NCBI GenBank assembly: GCA_964613805.1
Contig: CAZTJF010000014.1
Location: 1-64,000 of the forward strand
DNA: 64,000 bases
Direction of reading: 5' to 3'
Source: XYD12-FULL-36-8 sp964613805
GTDB lineage: Bacteria; Bacteroidota; Ignavibacteria; Ignavibacteriales; Ignavibacteriaceae
In this document: one piece after another, positions 51,249-59,880 of the stretch
Position numbering within the stretch: position 1 is the first letter of the stretch
Layout: the number at the start of each line of letters is the position of its first letter
The notes under the pieces: generated by a model
The model's input: only the letters and a program-made list of their open reading frames with translations
Database searches by the model: none
What the model was told of the DNA's origin: nothing
Translations under genes and position numbers: made by a program

Positions 51249-52541
51249 TTGTACTTTTTGGATATTGATTGGAAATTAAGGGCAATACTTTTATTAGTCT
51301 GTTTTGCAGCATCCGCTTTTTTTTCAGGGTCGGAGGTAGCACTATTTTCTCTTGATAAAAAGAAAATTAAAACGTTGTTTCCTAAATCACTTTTAATTCA
51401 AGAGTACTTACAAAATTTACTTGATTATCCGCGACGATTATTAGTAACAATTTTAATCGGTAATACTATTGTAAACGTAACAGCATCCATCATTTCTGTA
51501 TCTTTAGCATTAGAGATCGCTGCATCTTTTCATTTTTCGCGAAACATAGCACTTACTTTTCAGATCATACTGCTTACTTTTCTAATTCTGCTTTTCAGCG
51601 AGATTACTCCTAAAATCTGGGCATCAAAAAATCCTGTTACTTTTGCCAGATTAATTGCAATTCCTATGCACTGGGTGGACGTAATCATTTATCCGATTTC
51701 CGAATCAATAACTGAGCTCATAAAATTTTTTGTATCCAAGCTGAGGATTGATAAAAAAAAATCAGCTATCAAATCGGATGAGATCAAGGAGTTAGCAACT
51801 TTAGGACTTGAAAAAGGTACAATCGAAGATGATGAGCATGATTTAATTCATAGTATAGTTGGTTTTAATACGCTTTCGGTCAGTGAAATTATGACGCCGC
51901 GAGTGGACATGGTTGCCGTGTCCTCAGATTCAGAGTTTACGGAAGTTGTGAATGAAATTACAAAAACAGGAAGAAGTCGAATTCCACTTTACAAAGATGA
52001 TCTCGACGATATTATCGGAATTATCTATGCGAAAGATCTTCTTCCATATTTCAAAAATTTGGAGCTGCGTAAGAATTTATCGCTTGCTAAAATAGCTCGT
52101 AAGCCGATGTTTGTACCTAAAACCAAAATGATAGATGACCTGATGCATGAGTTTCAGGAAAAGAAAATGCATATTGCAATTGTGGTGGATGAATACGGCG
52201 GTACGGCTGGTTTAGTTTCTCTTGAGGATATAATTGAGGAAATAATCGGAGAGATTAGAGATGAGTATGATAAAGAGGAAAACCTTATCACCAAAATTGA
52301 TGATAATAATTATTTCGTTCTTGGAAGAATTACAATTGAAGAACTAAAAGAATTGTTAGACCTTCAAATAAATACGGAAGAAATTGAATATGATACAATT
52401 GCAGGATTAGTGTTAAATTATGCAGGTCAAATTCCCAAAGAAGGGTATTCTTTTGAATTTGAAACTTATAAGTTTACGGTCAAGGAAGTTCTTAACAAGA
52501 GAATTAAAAGAATCCTAATCGAAAAAATCGCAGAAAAATAA
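51249..52541 (+). CDS. CorC/HlyC-type protein, GldE-like
   Basis: The 430-residue membrane protein has a CNNM/DUF21 domain with about four membrane segments (residues about 10-140, with SAFFSGSEVALFSL), a CBS pair (about 205-330, starting SVSEIMTPRVDMVAV), and a C-terminal CorC_HlyC domain (about 345-430). The acidic turn VVDEYGGTAGLVSLEDIIEEIIGEIRDE is typical. In Bacteroidetes the homologue next to ssb is GldE, linked to gliding motility and T9SS, but no gldD follows here. The start is TTG at 51249. The alternative is a general magnesium/cobalt transporter-like protein. Confidence 0.88.
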   Translation: MYFLDIDWKLRAILLLVCFAASAFFSGSEVALFSLDKKKIKTLFPKSLLIQEYLQNLLDYPRRLLVTILIGNTIVNVTASIISVSLALEIAASFHFSRNIALTFQIILLTFLILLFSEITPKIWASKNPVTFARLIAIPMHWVDVIIYPISESITELIKFFVSKLRIDKKKSAIKSDEIKELATLGLEKGTIEDDEHDLIHSIVGFNTLSVSEIMTPRVDMVAVSSDSEFTEVVNEITKTGRSRIPLYKDDLDDIIGIIYAKDLLPYFKNLELRKNLSLAKIARKPMFVPKTKMIDDLMHEFQEKKMHIAIVVDEYGGTAGLVSLEDIIEEIIGEIRDEYDKEENLITKIDDNNYFVLGRITIEELKELLDLQINTEEIEYDTIAGLVLNYAGQIPKEGYSFEFETYKFTVKEVLNKRIKRILIEKIAEK

Positions 52542-52547
52542 GAGATT

Positions 52548-52907
52548 ATGAAAAGAGGATGTTTCATAACTGCAATTGTTGTTCTAACAATTTTTGTTGC
52601 TGCAGCACTTTATATTTTTCAAAATCATTTTGATACCTTAGTTCTGAATCCAGGTAAAAAATGGTTAGCAGGTTTTGTTAGGCAGGATTTCGAAGAAAAA
52701 TTAGAATCAGTTAAGGATTCACCTGAAAGAACTGAATTGCAAAAGATAATCCGCGATTTTTCTGAAAATACCGAAGCAATTAAAAAGTTTAAAGAGAAGG
52801 ATATTAAAAAATTGATAAACACAATTGAAAATGCAATGTCGGATAGTTTAATTCAAAAATCAGAACTTGAAGAAATTTCTCAACTAATAAAATCAAAAGT
52901 AAAATGA
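52548..52907 (+). CDS. small membrane-anchored hypothetical protein
   Basis: The 119-residue protein has one N-terminal membrane segment (about 4-24, starting CFITAIVVLTIFVAAALYIF) and a highly charged, helical periplasmic part. I recognise no family. Its stop overlaps the mlaD start by 4 bases (ATGA), so the two proteins are probably made together and may cooperate at the inner membrane. Confidence 0.75.
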   Translation: MKRGCFITAIVVLTIFVAAALYIFQNHFDTLVLNPGKKWLAGFVRQDFEEKLESVKDSPERTELQKIIRDFSENTEAIKKFKEKDIKKLINTIENAMSDSLIQKSELEEISQLIKSKVK

Positions 52908-53818
52908 AAGATCAACGAAAAACTGAAATAAAGGTTGGGCTGGTTGTTGTAGTAGGAATAATTTTATTCATCTGGATTTTAACATGGGCAAAAAGCTTTA
53001 GCTTATCAGCAAACGATAAAATAGTCAAAGTGAAATTCAAGAATGTTTCCGGCTTAGAAGTGGGTGATGAGGTGGCAATCAACGGTGTTAAAAAAGGATT
53101 TGTGGATGATATAAAAAATCATGGAGACGAAGTTCAAGTTAAATTATCAATTTCAAATGATGTTTCACTTAAAGAAGATGCTGTTTTCAGAATTGCAATG
53201 TTAGATTTAATGGGTGGGAAAAAAGTGGAGATTTATCCTGGTTTATCAGAACAAATTATGGATTATTCCAAAGTGCAAACAGGTTCTTTTACTGCCGATA
53301 TTGCTACTGTAATGTCAATGGTTGGAGGAATTCAAGATGATGTTAATGCTTCAATAAAGGACATGAAAATCACTTTGAATGCTCTAAATAACTATTTGAC
53401 AGATAAGCAATTAAGTGATAACATTAAAAGTTCAGTGAACAACTTAAGCGAAGCATCAAAAAAATTAAATTTGATGATGGATGATAACAGAGATAATCTC
53501 AAACGACTTATCAGCACCAGTGTTGATTTGAGTGAAGAAGCAAAAACATTTCTTACCAAGAACAAAGATGAACTTGGTAATTCTTTTAAAGAGCTGAAAA
53601 CATTACTTGAAGAAACAAATTCATTAGTCTCAAGAGCCAATGAATTTGCTGATGAAATAAAAACTAAGAAAAATAATGTCGGTAAGTTTTTATATGATGA
53701 AGAATTATATTCAAATCTGAACAAATCAATCACACAGCTAAACGAACTTACAAAGCTCATTCTTGAGCAGCTAAAAGGGGATGGTTTTAAAGTGGACGCA
53801 AATGTTGATTTATTTTAA
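52904..53818 (+). CDS. MlaD-family (MCE domain) protein
   Basis: The 304-residue protein has one N-terminal membrane anchor (about 11-30), an MCE domain (about 38-120, with VKFKNVSGLEVGDEVAINGVKKGFV) and a long helical C-terminal tail (about 130-290). MCE proteins form periplasmic rings that carry phospholipids or other lipids between membranes, normally with an MlaE permease and MlaF ATPase. Neither is adjacent here. It is coupled to the small membrane protein upstream and overlaps the ggt gene downstream. Confidence 0.92.
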   Translation: MKDQRKTEIKVGLVVVVGIILFIWILTWAKSFSLSANDKIVKVKFKNVSGLEVGDEVAINGVKKGFVDDIKNHGDEVQVKLSISNDVSLKEDAVFRIAMLDLMGGKKVEIYPGLSEQIMDYSKVQTGSFTADIATVMSMVGGIQDDVNASIKDMKITLNALNNYLTDKQLSDNIKSSVNNLSEASKKLNLMMDDNRDNLKRLISTSVDLSEEAKTFLTKNKDELGNSFKELKTLLEETNSLVSRANEFADEIKTKKNNVGKFLYDEELYSNLNKSITQLNELTKLILEQLKGDGFKVDANVDLF

Positions 53819-55505
53819 AAAAATATTTTTCCTCCTCTGGTTAATTAATTTATCCTTATCTGCTTTATTACATGCAGAAACACCCGACCCTGTAAGAAGT
53901 AAAAACGGAATGGTCGTTTCAGCAAGCACACTTGCATCCAAAGTCGGCATTCAAATTCTTAAAAAGGGAGGCAATGCAGTTGATGCTGCTGTTGCCGTTG
54001 GTTTTGCTTTAGCTGTTACATATCCTTCTGCAGGAAATATTGGCGGCGGTGGATTCATGGTTATTCATCTTAAAGATGGAAGAAACATTACTATTGATTA
54101 TAGAGAAAAAGCACCTAGGAATTCAACCTCGGAAATGTACTATGATGAAAAAGGAAATGTAGATACGGAAAAGATTCAGAAAGGAGCGCTTTCAGCAGGA
54201 GTTCCTGGCAGTGTGGCAGGTTTGATTTATGCGCTGGAAAAATATGGAACAATGAAATTAGAAAATGTAATCCAACCAGCAATTAGCTTAGCTGAAGATG
54301 GCTTTCCACTTGAATATAGATTGGCTCAATCAATTCAAAGCAGCTTAGGAGATTTTAAAAAATATGAATCATCTCTGAAAATATTTTCCAAAAATGGCTC
54401 ACCTTATATTGAAGGTGATATTTTTAAGCAGTCTGATCTTGCTTTTACACTAAAGCAAATTAAAGAAAAGGGGAAGGATGGATTTTACAAGGGAAAAGTT
54501 GCAGAGTTAATAGTTGAACAGTGCAAAAAACTTAGCGGCATAATTAGCAAAGACGATTTGGAAAACTATCAACCAGTTGAGCGTCAACCTATTCTCGGCA
54601 GCTATAAAGGTTATGAAATTGTTTCGATGGGTCCTCCAAGTGCGGGCGGAATTGGATTAATTCAGTTGTTGAATATTTTTGAGAATTTCAAATTTGCAAA
54701 AAACGAGTGGGGAAGCAGCAAGTATATTCACACTTTAGTTGAAGCAATGAAATTTGTTTTTGCTGATAGGAGTGTTCATCTAGGTGATGAAGATTTTTAT
54801 CCGGTTCCGAAAGAATGGTTATTATCAAAAACTTATGCACGTGAATTATTCAGCAAGATTTTTGATTCTGCGATTCCTTCTGAAAAAATTATACCTGGCT
54901 CGCCCAAGTTGTATAAGGAGAGTGAAGAAACCACACACTATTCAATTTATGATGGGATGGGAAATGCTGTCAGTACAACCACTACAATTAACTCTAGCTA
55001 TGGTTCCAAATTAGTTGTTGATGGAGCAGGATTTTTACTTAACAATGAAATGGATGATTTTAGCGTAAAACCCGGTGTTGCAAATCAATTTGGTTTAGTA
55101 GGCAGCAAAGCAAATTCAATTGAAGCTGGTAAACGAATGCTAAGCTCAATGACTCCAACAATTGTTTTAAAGGATGGAAATCCTTATCTCATAATCGGCT
55201 CTCCTGGTGGTTCAACCATTTTAACTGTTGTACTTCAAGTTATTCTAAACTGTTTAGAATTTAATATGGATATACAAGAAGCTATTAACCAGCCAAGAAT
55301 TCATCATCAATGGCTGCCAGATAAAATTGATTATGAAGAATTTGGACTGACATTGGATGTTAAGAATAACCTGATTGACAAAGGACACAAGATTGGTGAA
55401 ATGAAAGTTTTAGGTCGAGTCGAGGGGATTTTGATTGATAAAGACAAGAATATTATTTACGGAGCAACCGATTCTCGCGGCTATGGCTCGGCAGAAGGAT
55501 ATTAA
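53802..55505 (+). CDS. ggt: gamma-glutamyltransferase
   Basis: This secreted Ntn-hydrolase of about 567 residues cleaves gamma-glutamyl bonds such as that of glutathione. The signal peptide starts MLIYFKKIFFLLWLINLSL. The family motifs are GGNAVDAAVAVGFALAVTYP, GNIGGGGFMV and the autocleavage site EETTHYS near 377, where the first Thr becomes the catalytic N-terminus of the small subunit. DYREKAPRN binds the gamma-glutamyl carboxylate, and SPGGSTILT follows later. I place the start at 53802 because it gives a normal signal peptide; an in-frame ATG at 53781 would add 7 residues. It overlaps the end of mlaD. Confidence 0.93.
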   Translation: MLIYFKKIFFLLWLINLSLSALLHAETPDPVRSKNGMVVSASTLASKVGIQILKKGGNAVDAAVAVGFALAVTYPSAGNIGGGGFMVIHLKDGRNITIDYREKAPRNSTSEMYYDEKGNVDTEKIQKGALSAGVPGSVAGLIYALEKYGTMKLENVIQPAISLAEDGFPLEYRLAQSIQSSLGDFKKYESSLKIFSKNGSPYIEGDIFKQSDLAFTLKQIKEKGKDGFYKGKVAELIVEQCKKLSGIISKDDLENYQPVERQPILGSYKGYEIVSMGPPSAGGIGLIQLLNIFENFKFAKNEWGSSKYIHTLVEAMKFVFADRSVHLGDEDFYPVPKEWLLSKTYARELFSKIFDSAIPSEKIIPGSPKLYKESEETTHYSIYDGMGNAVSTTTTINSSYGSKLVVDGAGFLLNNEMDDFSVKPGVANQFGLVGSKANSIEAGKRMLSSMTPTIVLKDGNPYLIIGSPGGSTILTVVLQVILNCLEFNMDIQEAINQPRIHHQWLPDKIDYEEFGLTLDVKNNLIDKGHKIGEMKVLGRVEGILIDKDKNIIYGATDSRGYGSAEGY

Positions 55506-55531
55506 TTTTTATTTTAATCACGAAAATTCAC

Positions 55532-55924
55532 ATGATTATTGGGATTGGAATTGACATAATAGAAATAGATCGAGTAAAGAAAAGTGTTGAAAAATTCGGA
55601 GAACGTTTTCTTAATAAAATATATACACAAAAAGAACTTGACTATTGTCTGAAAAAGAAATACAAATACCAGCATCTTGCCGCAAGATTTGCAGCAAAGG
55701 AAGCAGTTTACAAAGCATTAGCAACCGGCTGGAATGAAGATGTGAGCTGGCATCATATAGAAATTTCAAATGAACCGAACGGAATGCCAATAGTTACACT
55801 TCATGGGAAGTTGAAAAAGTTTTTACAAAAAGGTAAGGATTTGAAAATTTCTATGAGTCACTCACGGGATTATGTTACTTGTGTGGCAATCATTTATAAG
55901 ATTGATTCAAAGAATAATAAATAG
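55532..55924 (+). CDS. acpS: holo-[acyl-carrier-protein] synthase
   Basis: The 130-residue enzyme transfers 4'-phosphopantetheine from CoA to acyl carrier protein. It has IGIGIDIIEIDRV (2-14) with the metal-binding Asp, and FAAKEAVYKAL near 53-63 with the metal-binding Glu and a catalytic Lys; the C-terminal SMSHSRDYVTCVAI is also conserved. It starts 27 bases after ggt. Confidence 0.95.
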   Translation: MIIGIGIDIIEIDRVKKSVEKFGERFLNKIYTQKELDYCLKKKYKYQHLAARFAAKEAVYKALATGWNEDVSWHHIEISNEPNGMPIVTLHGKLKKFLQKGKDLKISMSHSRDYVTCVAIIYKIDSKNNK

Positions 55925-56005
55925 CAACCAATTAAGCCAATCCATCAGTTTACTAGTTTATTGATAGTATAAAAAAAATCAATTATCTATATTTGGAATG
56001 AATAA

Positions 56006-56215
56006 ATGAGCATTAATGTGAACGGACGAAAAATATTTGAGATATTCAGTTATACTTCAATTGGATTTGTTGCCATTGTTTTAATTTTGATGGTCTTTAA
56101 AGCAATTCCGATCTCATGGTATGTTCCGGTTTTAATTTTCAGTTTATTTCTTTTGGGAATTAGATTCGCTTTTAGATTTTATTTCATTTTTAAAAATAAA
56201 AAGAACAAGGAGTAA
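56006..56215 (+). CDS. small two-helix membrane protein
   Basis: The 69-residue protein has two membrane segments (about 15-33 and 38-60) and a basic tail ending NKKNKE. I do not recognise it. Its last codons contain AAGGAG (56207-56212), a ribosome-binding site that would suit a gene starting just after its stop codon, where the HNH coding sequence continues in the same frame. Confidence 0.6.
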   Translation: MSINVNGRKIFEIFSYTSIGFVAIVLILMVFKAIPISWYVPVLIFSLFLLGIRFAFRFYFIFKNKKNKE

Positions 56216-56317
56216 GTCTTCGAACCCTCTAAACAGCTTAATGGAAAGCTTAATGCTAAAGTTCTAATTCTGAATCAAAGCTACGAGCCACTTACGGTTT
56301 GCAATATAAAAAAAGCA

Positions 56318-56752
56318 GTGATATTAATTTTCCTCGGCAAAGCTGAGATGGTTATTAGAGATACCCGGAAAAGTCTTCGTACAGTTTCAAGGACTTATCC
56401 ATGGCCGAGTATAATTCGTTTGAGTCGTTTTGCTCATGTACCGTATAAGCGTGTTGTACTTACAAGAAAAAATATTTTAAGAAGAGATGGTTACAAGTGC
56501 GGATATTGCGGAAGAGGAGATCTCCCTCTTACAATTGATCATGTTATTCCAAAAGCTCGCGGCGGATCCGAAAGCTGGGAAAATCTGATTTGTGCCTGCA
56601 CAAGCTGTAATAATAAAAAAGGTGACCGAACTCCTGAAGAATCAAAAATGTATTTGCGTCAAAAACCATTCAAACCAAGTCACATAATGTTTATTAAGCA
56701 TGTGGTTGGTAAACTCGACGAAAATTGGAAGCCCTATCTTTACTTATCTTGA
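56318..56752 (+). CDS. HNH endonuclease, N-terminus unresolved
   Basis: The HNH domain is clear: RRDGYKCGYCG and CACTSCNN provide two CxxC zinc pairs, and LTIDHVIPKARGG with WENL supplies the HNH core. The family is common in Bacteroidetes and Cyanobacteria, and its role is unknown. The first usable start is GTG at 56318, but the same frame is open from 56216 and its translation (NAKVLILNQSYEPLTVCNIKK) matches the family N-terminus, which normally reads VLVLNxxYEPL. No ATG, GTG or TTG exists between 56216 and 56318. Either a rare start codon is used or the start has been lost by mutation or sequencing error. Confidence 0.85.
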   Translation: MILIFLGKAEMVIRDTRKSLRTVSRTYPWPSIIRLSRFAHVPYKRVVLTRKNILRRDGYKCGYCGRGDLPLTIDHVIPKARGGSESWENLICACTSCNNKKGDRTPEESKMYLRQKPFKPSHIMFIKHVVGKLDENWKPYLYLS

Positions 56753-56842
56753 TTTCTTTTCATCCAAAAGAAATAGAAAGCAGATTTATTAAATCTTAAT
56801 TCGTATTTTTCATATCATAGTTTTATAAAAATAAGAATCGGC

Positions 56843-57823
56843 ATGGCAAAAAAAAGAATCTTAAGCGGAATGCGACCAACAGGAAAATTGCATATTGGGC
56901 ATTATGTCGGGGCATTGGAAAATTGGGTTCAGCTTCAAAATGATTACGATAATTATCATCTAATTGCCGATTACCACGTACTAACAACTGATTTGAATAC
57001 AGATTCAATTTATCAAAATAGTATTGAAATGCTTATTGATTGGTTATCGGCGGGTTTAGATCCAGATAAAAGCCCAATGTTCAGGCAATCAAAAATTAAG
57101 GAGCATGCAGAACTAAATTTAATTTTGGGAATGCTTATCACTGTTAATCGGCTTGAGCGGAATCCAACGCTTAAAGATCAAATGCGCGATCTTCACATTG
57201 ATTATGTAACGTTTGGACATTTTGGTTATCCGGTTCTTCAAACAGCGGACATTCTATTGTATAAGGGTGAGTTTGTTCCGGTTGGTGAAGATCAGGTTCC
57301 ACATGTGGAAATTTCAAGAGAGATTGCAAGAAAATTTAATAACCAATACGGTTATGTTTTTCCTGAACCTGAACCATTGTTGACAAAATTTTCCCGGCTG
57401 CCTGGTTTAGATGGCAATGCAAAAATGAGCAAATCATTGAGAAACACAATTTTGCTTTCTGATAGTCCTGAGATAATAAAAAGTAAGTTGAAAAAAGCAG
57501 TTACAGATCCAAATAAGATTAGAAAAGGAGATCCGGGAAATCCTGAGATATGCCTTGTATTTGCTTATCATAAGAAATTTAATGGTTCCGAAGTCGAAGA
57601 AATTGAATCAGGATGCAGATCAGGTTCTTTAGGTTGCGTGGATTGTAAAATGAATTGTGCCGGAAAAATATCTGATTTCTTTTTACCAATTAGAACGAAA
57701 AGATTATATTATGAAGAACATATTTCAACCGTCGAAGATATTCTTCACGAGGGAGAACGAAAGGGAAGTATCGTAGCTCAAAAAACAATGAATGAAGTTC
57801 GAGAAAAGATGAAGATCGGTTAA
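56843..57823 (+). CDS. trpS: tryptophanyl-tRNA synthetase
   Basis: The 326-residue class I synthetase charges tRNA-Trp. It has the HIGH-type motif KLHIGHYVG (15-23) and the KMSKS motif NAKMSKSLRNT near 193-203. The HIADYHVLTTD segment binds ATP and tryptophan. An insert with four Cys near 253-272 (CRSGSLGCVDCKMNC) may bind a metal or cluster, as in some bacterial TrpRS. Its stop codon is directly followed by the scpA start. Confidence 0.97.
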   Translation: MAKKRILSGMRPTGKLHIGHYVGALENWVQLQNDYDNYHLIADYHVLTTDLNTDSIYQNSIEMLIDWLSAGLDPDKSPMFRQSKIKEHAELNLILGMLITVNRLERNPTLKDQMRDLHIDYVTFGHFGYPVLQTADILLYKGEFVPVGEDQVPHVEISREIARKFNNQYGYVFPEPEPLLTKFSRLPGLDGNAKMSKSLRNTILLSDSPEIIKSKLKKAVTDPNKIRKGDPGNPEICLVFAYHKKFNGSEVEEIESGCRSGSLGCVDCKMNCAGKISDFFLPIRTKRLYYEEHISTVEDILHEGERKGSIVAQKTMNEVREKMKIG

Positions 57824-58543
57824 ATGTACAAAATAAAATTAGATCATTTTGAAGGTCCGTTGGATCTTCTACTATTTTTTATCAAACGAGATGAATTGAA
57901 TATTTACGATATTCCAATTTCAAAAATCACAAAAGAATTCTTGGAATATGTGAGTCTTATAAAATTGCTTGATTTAGAAATTGCCGGTGATTTCATTTTA
58001 ATGGCTTCAACTTTAATGCACATTAAAGTTAGAATGCTCTTACCGCGTGAAGTTGATGAAAAAGGCGAGGAGATTGATCCACGTGCTGAACTGGTTGCTG
58101 CATTGCTTGAGTATAAAAAATATAAGGAAATGTCGGAGGAACTTTCTTTCTTTGAATCAAACCAGCGTAAAGTGAGCTTTCGTGGAAATTATTCAGTTGA
58201 TCCCAAAGAATCATATTCAGAATATGATGTTTTGCTAAAAGATATCAGCATTTATGATTTGGCAAAAACTTTCAAGAAAATAATTGAAGGCATTAAAGAA
58301 GAACCTGTTCATGAGGTTATATCTGTTAACATTACAATTGATGAGCAAATTGATCATATATTAAATCTGATTGAAGAAAAACTTGAAATCGGTTTTTTAG
58401 AATTGATTGAGGGGATGCGTGAAAAAATCAGAATTGTTGTAACGTTCGTCGCACTTCTTGAATTAACGAAAATGGGAAAGATTGGAATCAAAACCACTAA
58501 GGATTTTAACAAATTCAAATTGTATAAGATAATCAATGGATGA
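57824..58543 (+). CDS. scpA: segregation and condensation protein A
   Basis: The 239-residue kleisin of the SMC-ScpAB complex organises chromosomes. The N-terminus FEGPLDLLLFFIKRDELNIYDIPIS is the family signature, and the C-terminal winged-helix part (VVTFVALLELTKMGKI near 205-220) binds the SMC head. The ATG abuts the trpS stop, and the gene overlaps scpB by 8 bases. Confidence 0.96.
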   Translation: MYKIKLDHFEGPLDLLLFFIKRDELNIYDIPISKITKEFLEYVSLIKLLDLEIAGDFILMASTLMHIKVRMLLPREVDEKGEEIDPRAELVAALLEYKKYKEMSEELSFFESNQRKVSFRGNYSVDPKESYSEYDVLLKDISIYDLAKTFKKIIEGIKEEPVHEVISVNITIDEQIDHILNLIEEKLEIGFLELIEGMREKIRIVVTFVALLELTKMGKIGIKTTKDFNKFKLYKIING

Positions 58544-59180
58544 AATTTATAAATCTGTTATTGAAGCGATTATTTTTTCGTCTGATGAACCAATACCTGA
58601 GCTTGAAATTATAAAAGCTGTTCAGGCAATTGATGGAGATGAAATTGAGATTTCTACGGAAGATGTTCAAAAAACAGTTGATGAATTAAACTCAACTTAC
58701 GCACAAAATAATCTTGCTGTCAACATAGTTAAAATTGCTAACGGTTTTGTTCATGCAACAAAACCTGAATTTGCAAAATATGTTGGTTATCTTTCTTCCG
58801 AGAAAAGTAAAAGGCGGTTAAGTCAGGCAGCTTTAGAAACTCTTGCAATAATTGCATACAAGCAGCCCTTAACAAAACCTGAACTTGAATCTATTAGAGG
58901 TGTTAATTCTGATTACATATTGACTGCTCTGTTAGAAAAGAAATTAATTACAATTTCCGGAAGGGCAGAAACCATCGGCAGACCATTACTCTATAAAACT
59001 ACTGATGAATTCCTAAAATATTTTGGATTAAAGAATTTAAATGATTTGCCTAAACCGCGCGAGATTGAAGATATAATGAATGATGAAGATTTTATTGAGC
59101 AAAAGAAAAGAATTATGATGAACTTAATGGAAGAGAATCTAGAAAAAGAAAGCACCGCTGAATCTGAAAATGCTGGTTAG
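58536..59180 (+). CDS. scpB: segregation and condensation protein B
   Basis: The 214-residue ScpB has two winged-helix domains: SVIEAIIFSSDEPIPELEI near the start, then LSQAALETLAIIAYKQPLTKPELESIRGVNSDYIL near 93-127 and GRAETIGRPLLYKTTDEFL near 143. It forms a dimer that binds ScpA. It overlaps scpA by 8 bases and the pseudouridine synthase by 11 bases. Confidence 0.96.
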   Translation: MDEIYKSVIEAIIFSSDEPIPELEIIKAVQAIDGDEIEISTEDVQKTVDELNSTYAQNNLAVNIVKIANGFVHATKPEFAKYVGYLSSEKSKRRLSQAALETLAIIAYKQPLTKPELESIRGVNSDYILTALLEKKLITISGRAETIGRPLLYKTTDEFLKYFGLKNLNDLPKPREIEDIMNDEDFIEQKKRIMMNLMEENLEKESTAESENAG

Positions 59181-59880
59181 AATTAATAAATATTTATCTG
59201 ATTGCGGAGTCGCGTCAAGACGAAATGTTGAACAATTGATACTTCAGAATAGGGTGATGGTTAATAATGAAGTTGTTAAGTCACTCGCAACAAAAATTGA
59301 CACAAATAAAGATTTAGTTAATGTAGATGGTGAAAACGTTTCTATAAAGAGACACGTGTATTATCTATTAAATAAACCGAAGGGTGTAATCACTTCTACT
59401 AAAGATGAGAAGGGTCGTAATACAGTTGTTGATTTAATTAAAAATGAGCGTGGTATATACCCTATCGGAAGATTAGATTATAATACTACGGGAGTTCTTC
59501 TCTTAACAAATGATGGTGACATTTCTTACTTACTTTCTCACCCAAAACATAAAGTGCCGCGAGAATATGAGGTTATACTTGACAGAGCTATGTCCGATGA
59601 GGATAAAAAACTTCTTATATCTGGAATCACACTTGATCAAAAGAAAAGTAAATTTGAGTCAATAACTTCACCTCAAAAGAAAAATAAATCTTTACTGTTT
59701 GTAAAATGTTATGAAGGAAGAAATCACTTTGTGAAAAGGATGTTCTCAAGTTTAGGTTATACTGTTAAACATTTAAATCGTTTTAGTTTTGCAGGAATAC
59801 AAGCAGATATTCCCATAGGTGCTTATAGAAAATTATCTCTCTCTGAAATAAACCAAATTGTAAATAAATATGCGACGTAA
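59170..59880 (+). CDS. 23S rRNA pseudouridine synthase RluB-like
   Basis: The 236-residue protein has an N-terminal S4 RNA-binding domain (RINKYLSDCGVASRRNVEQLI) and an RsuA/RluB/E/F catalytic domain with the Asp motif YPIGRLDYNTTGVLLLTNDGD near 97-117. It probably modifies uridine in 23S rRNA. In Bacteroidetes-like genomes this gene commonly follows scpB, which supports RluB. It overlaps dacB by 11 bases. Confidence 0.92.
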   Translation: MLVRINKYLSDCGVASRRNVEQLILQNRVMVNNEVVKSLATKIDTNKDLVNVDGENVSIKRHVYYLLNKPKGVITSTKDEKGRNTVVDLIKNERGIYPIGRLDYNTTGVLLLTNDGDISYLLSHPKHKVPREYEVILDRAMSDEDKKLLISGITLDQKKSKFESITSPQKKNKSLLFVKCYEGRNHFVKRMFSSLGYTVKHLNRFSFAGIQADIPIGAYRKLSLSEINQIVNKYAT

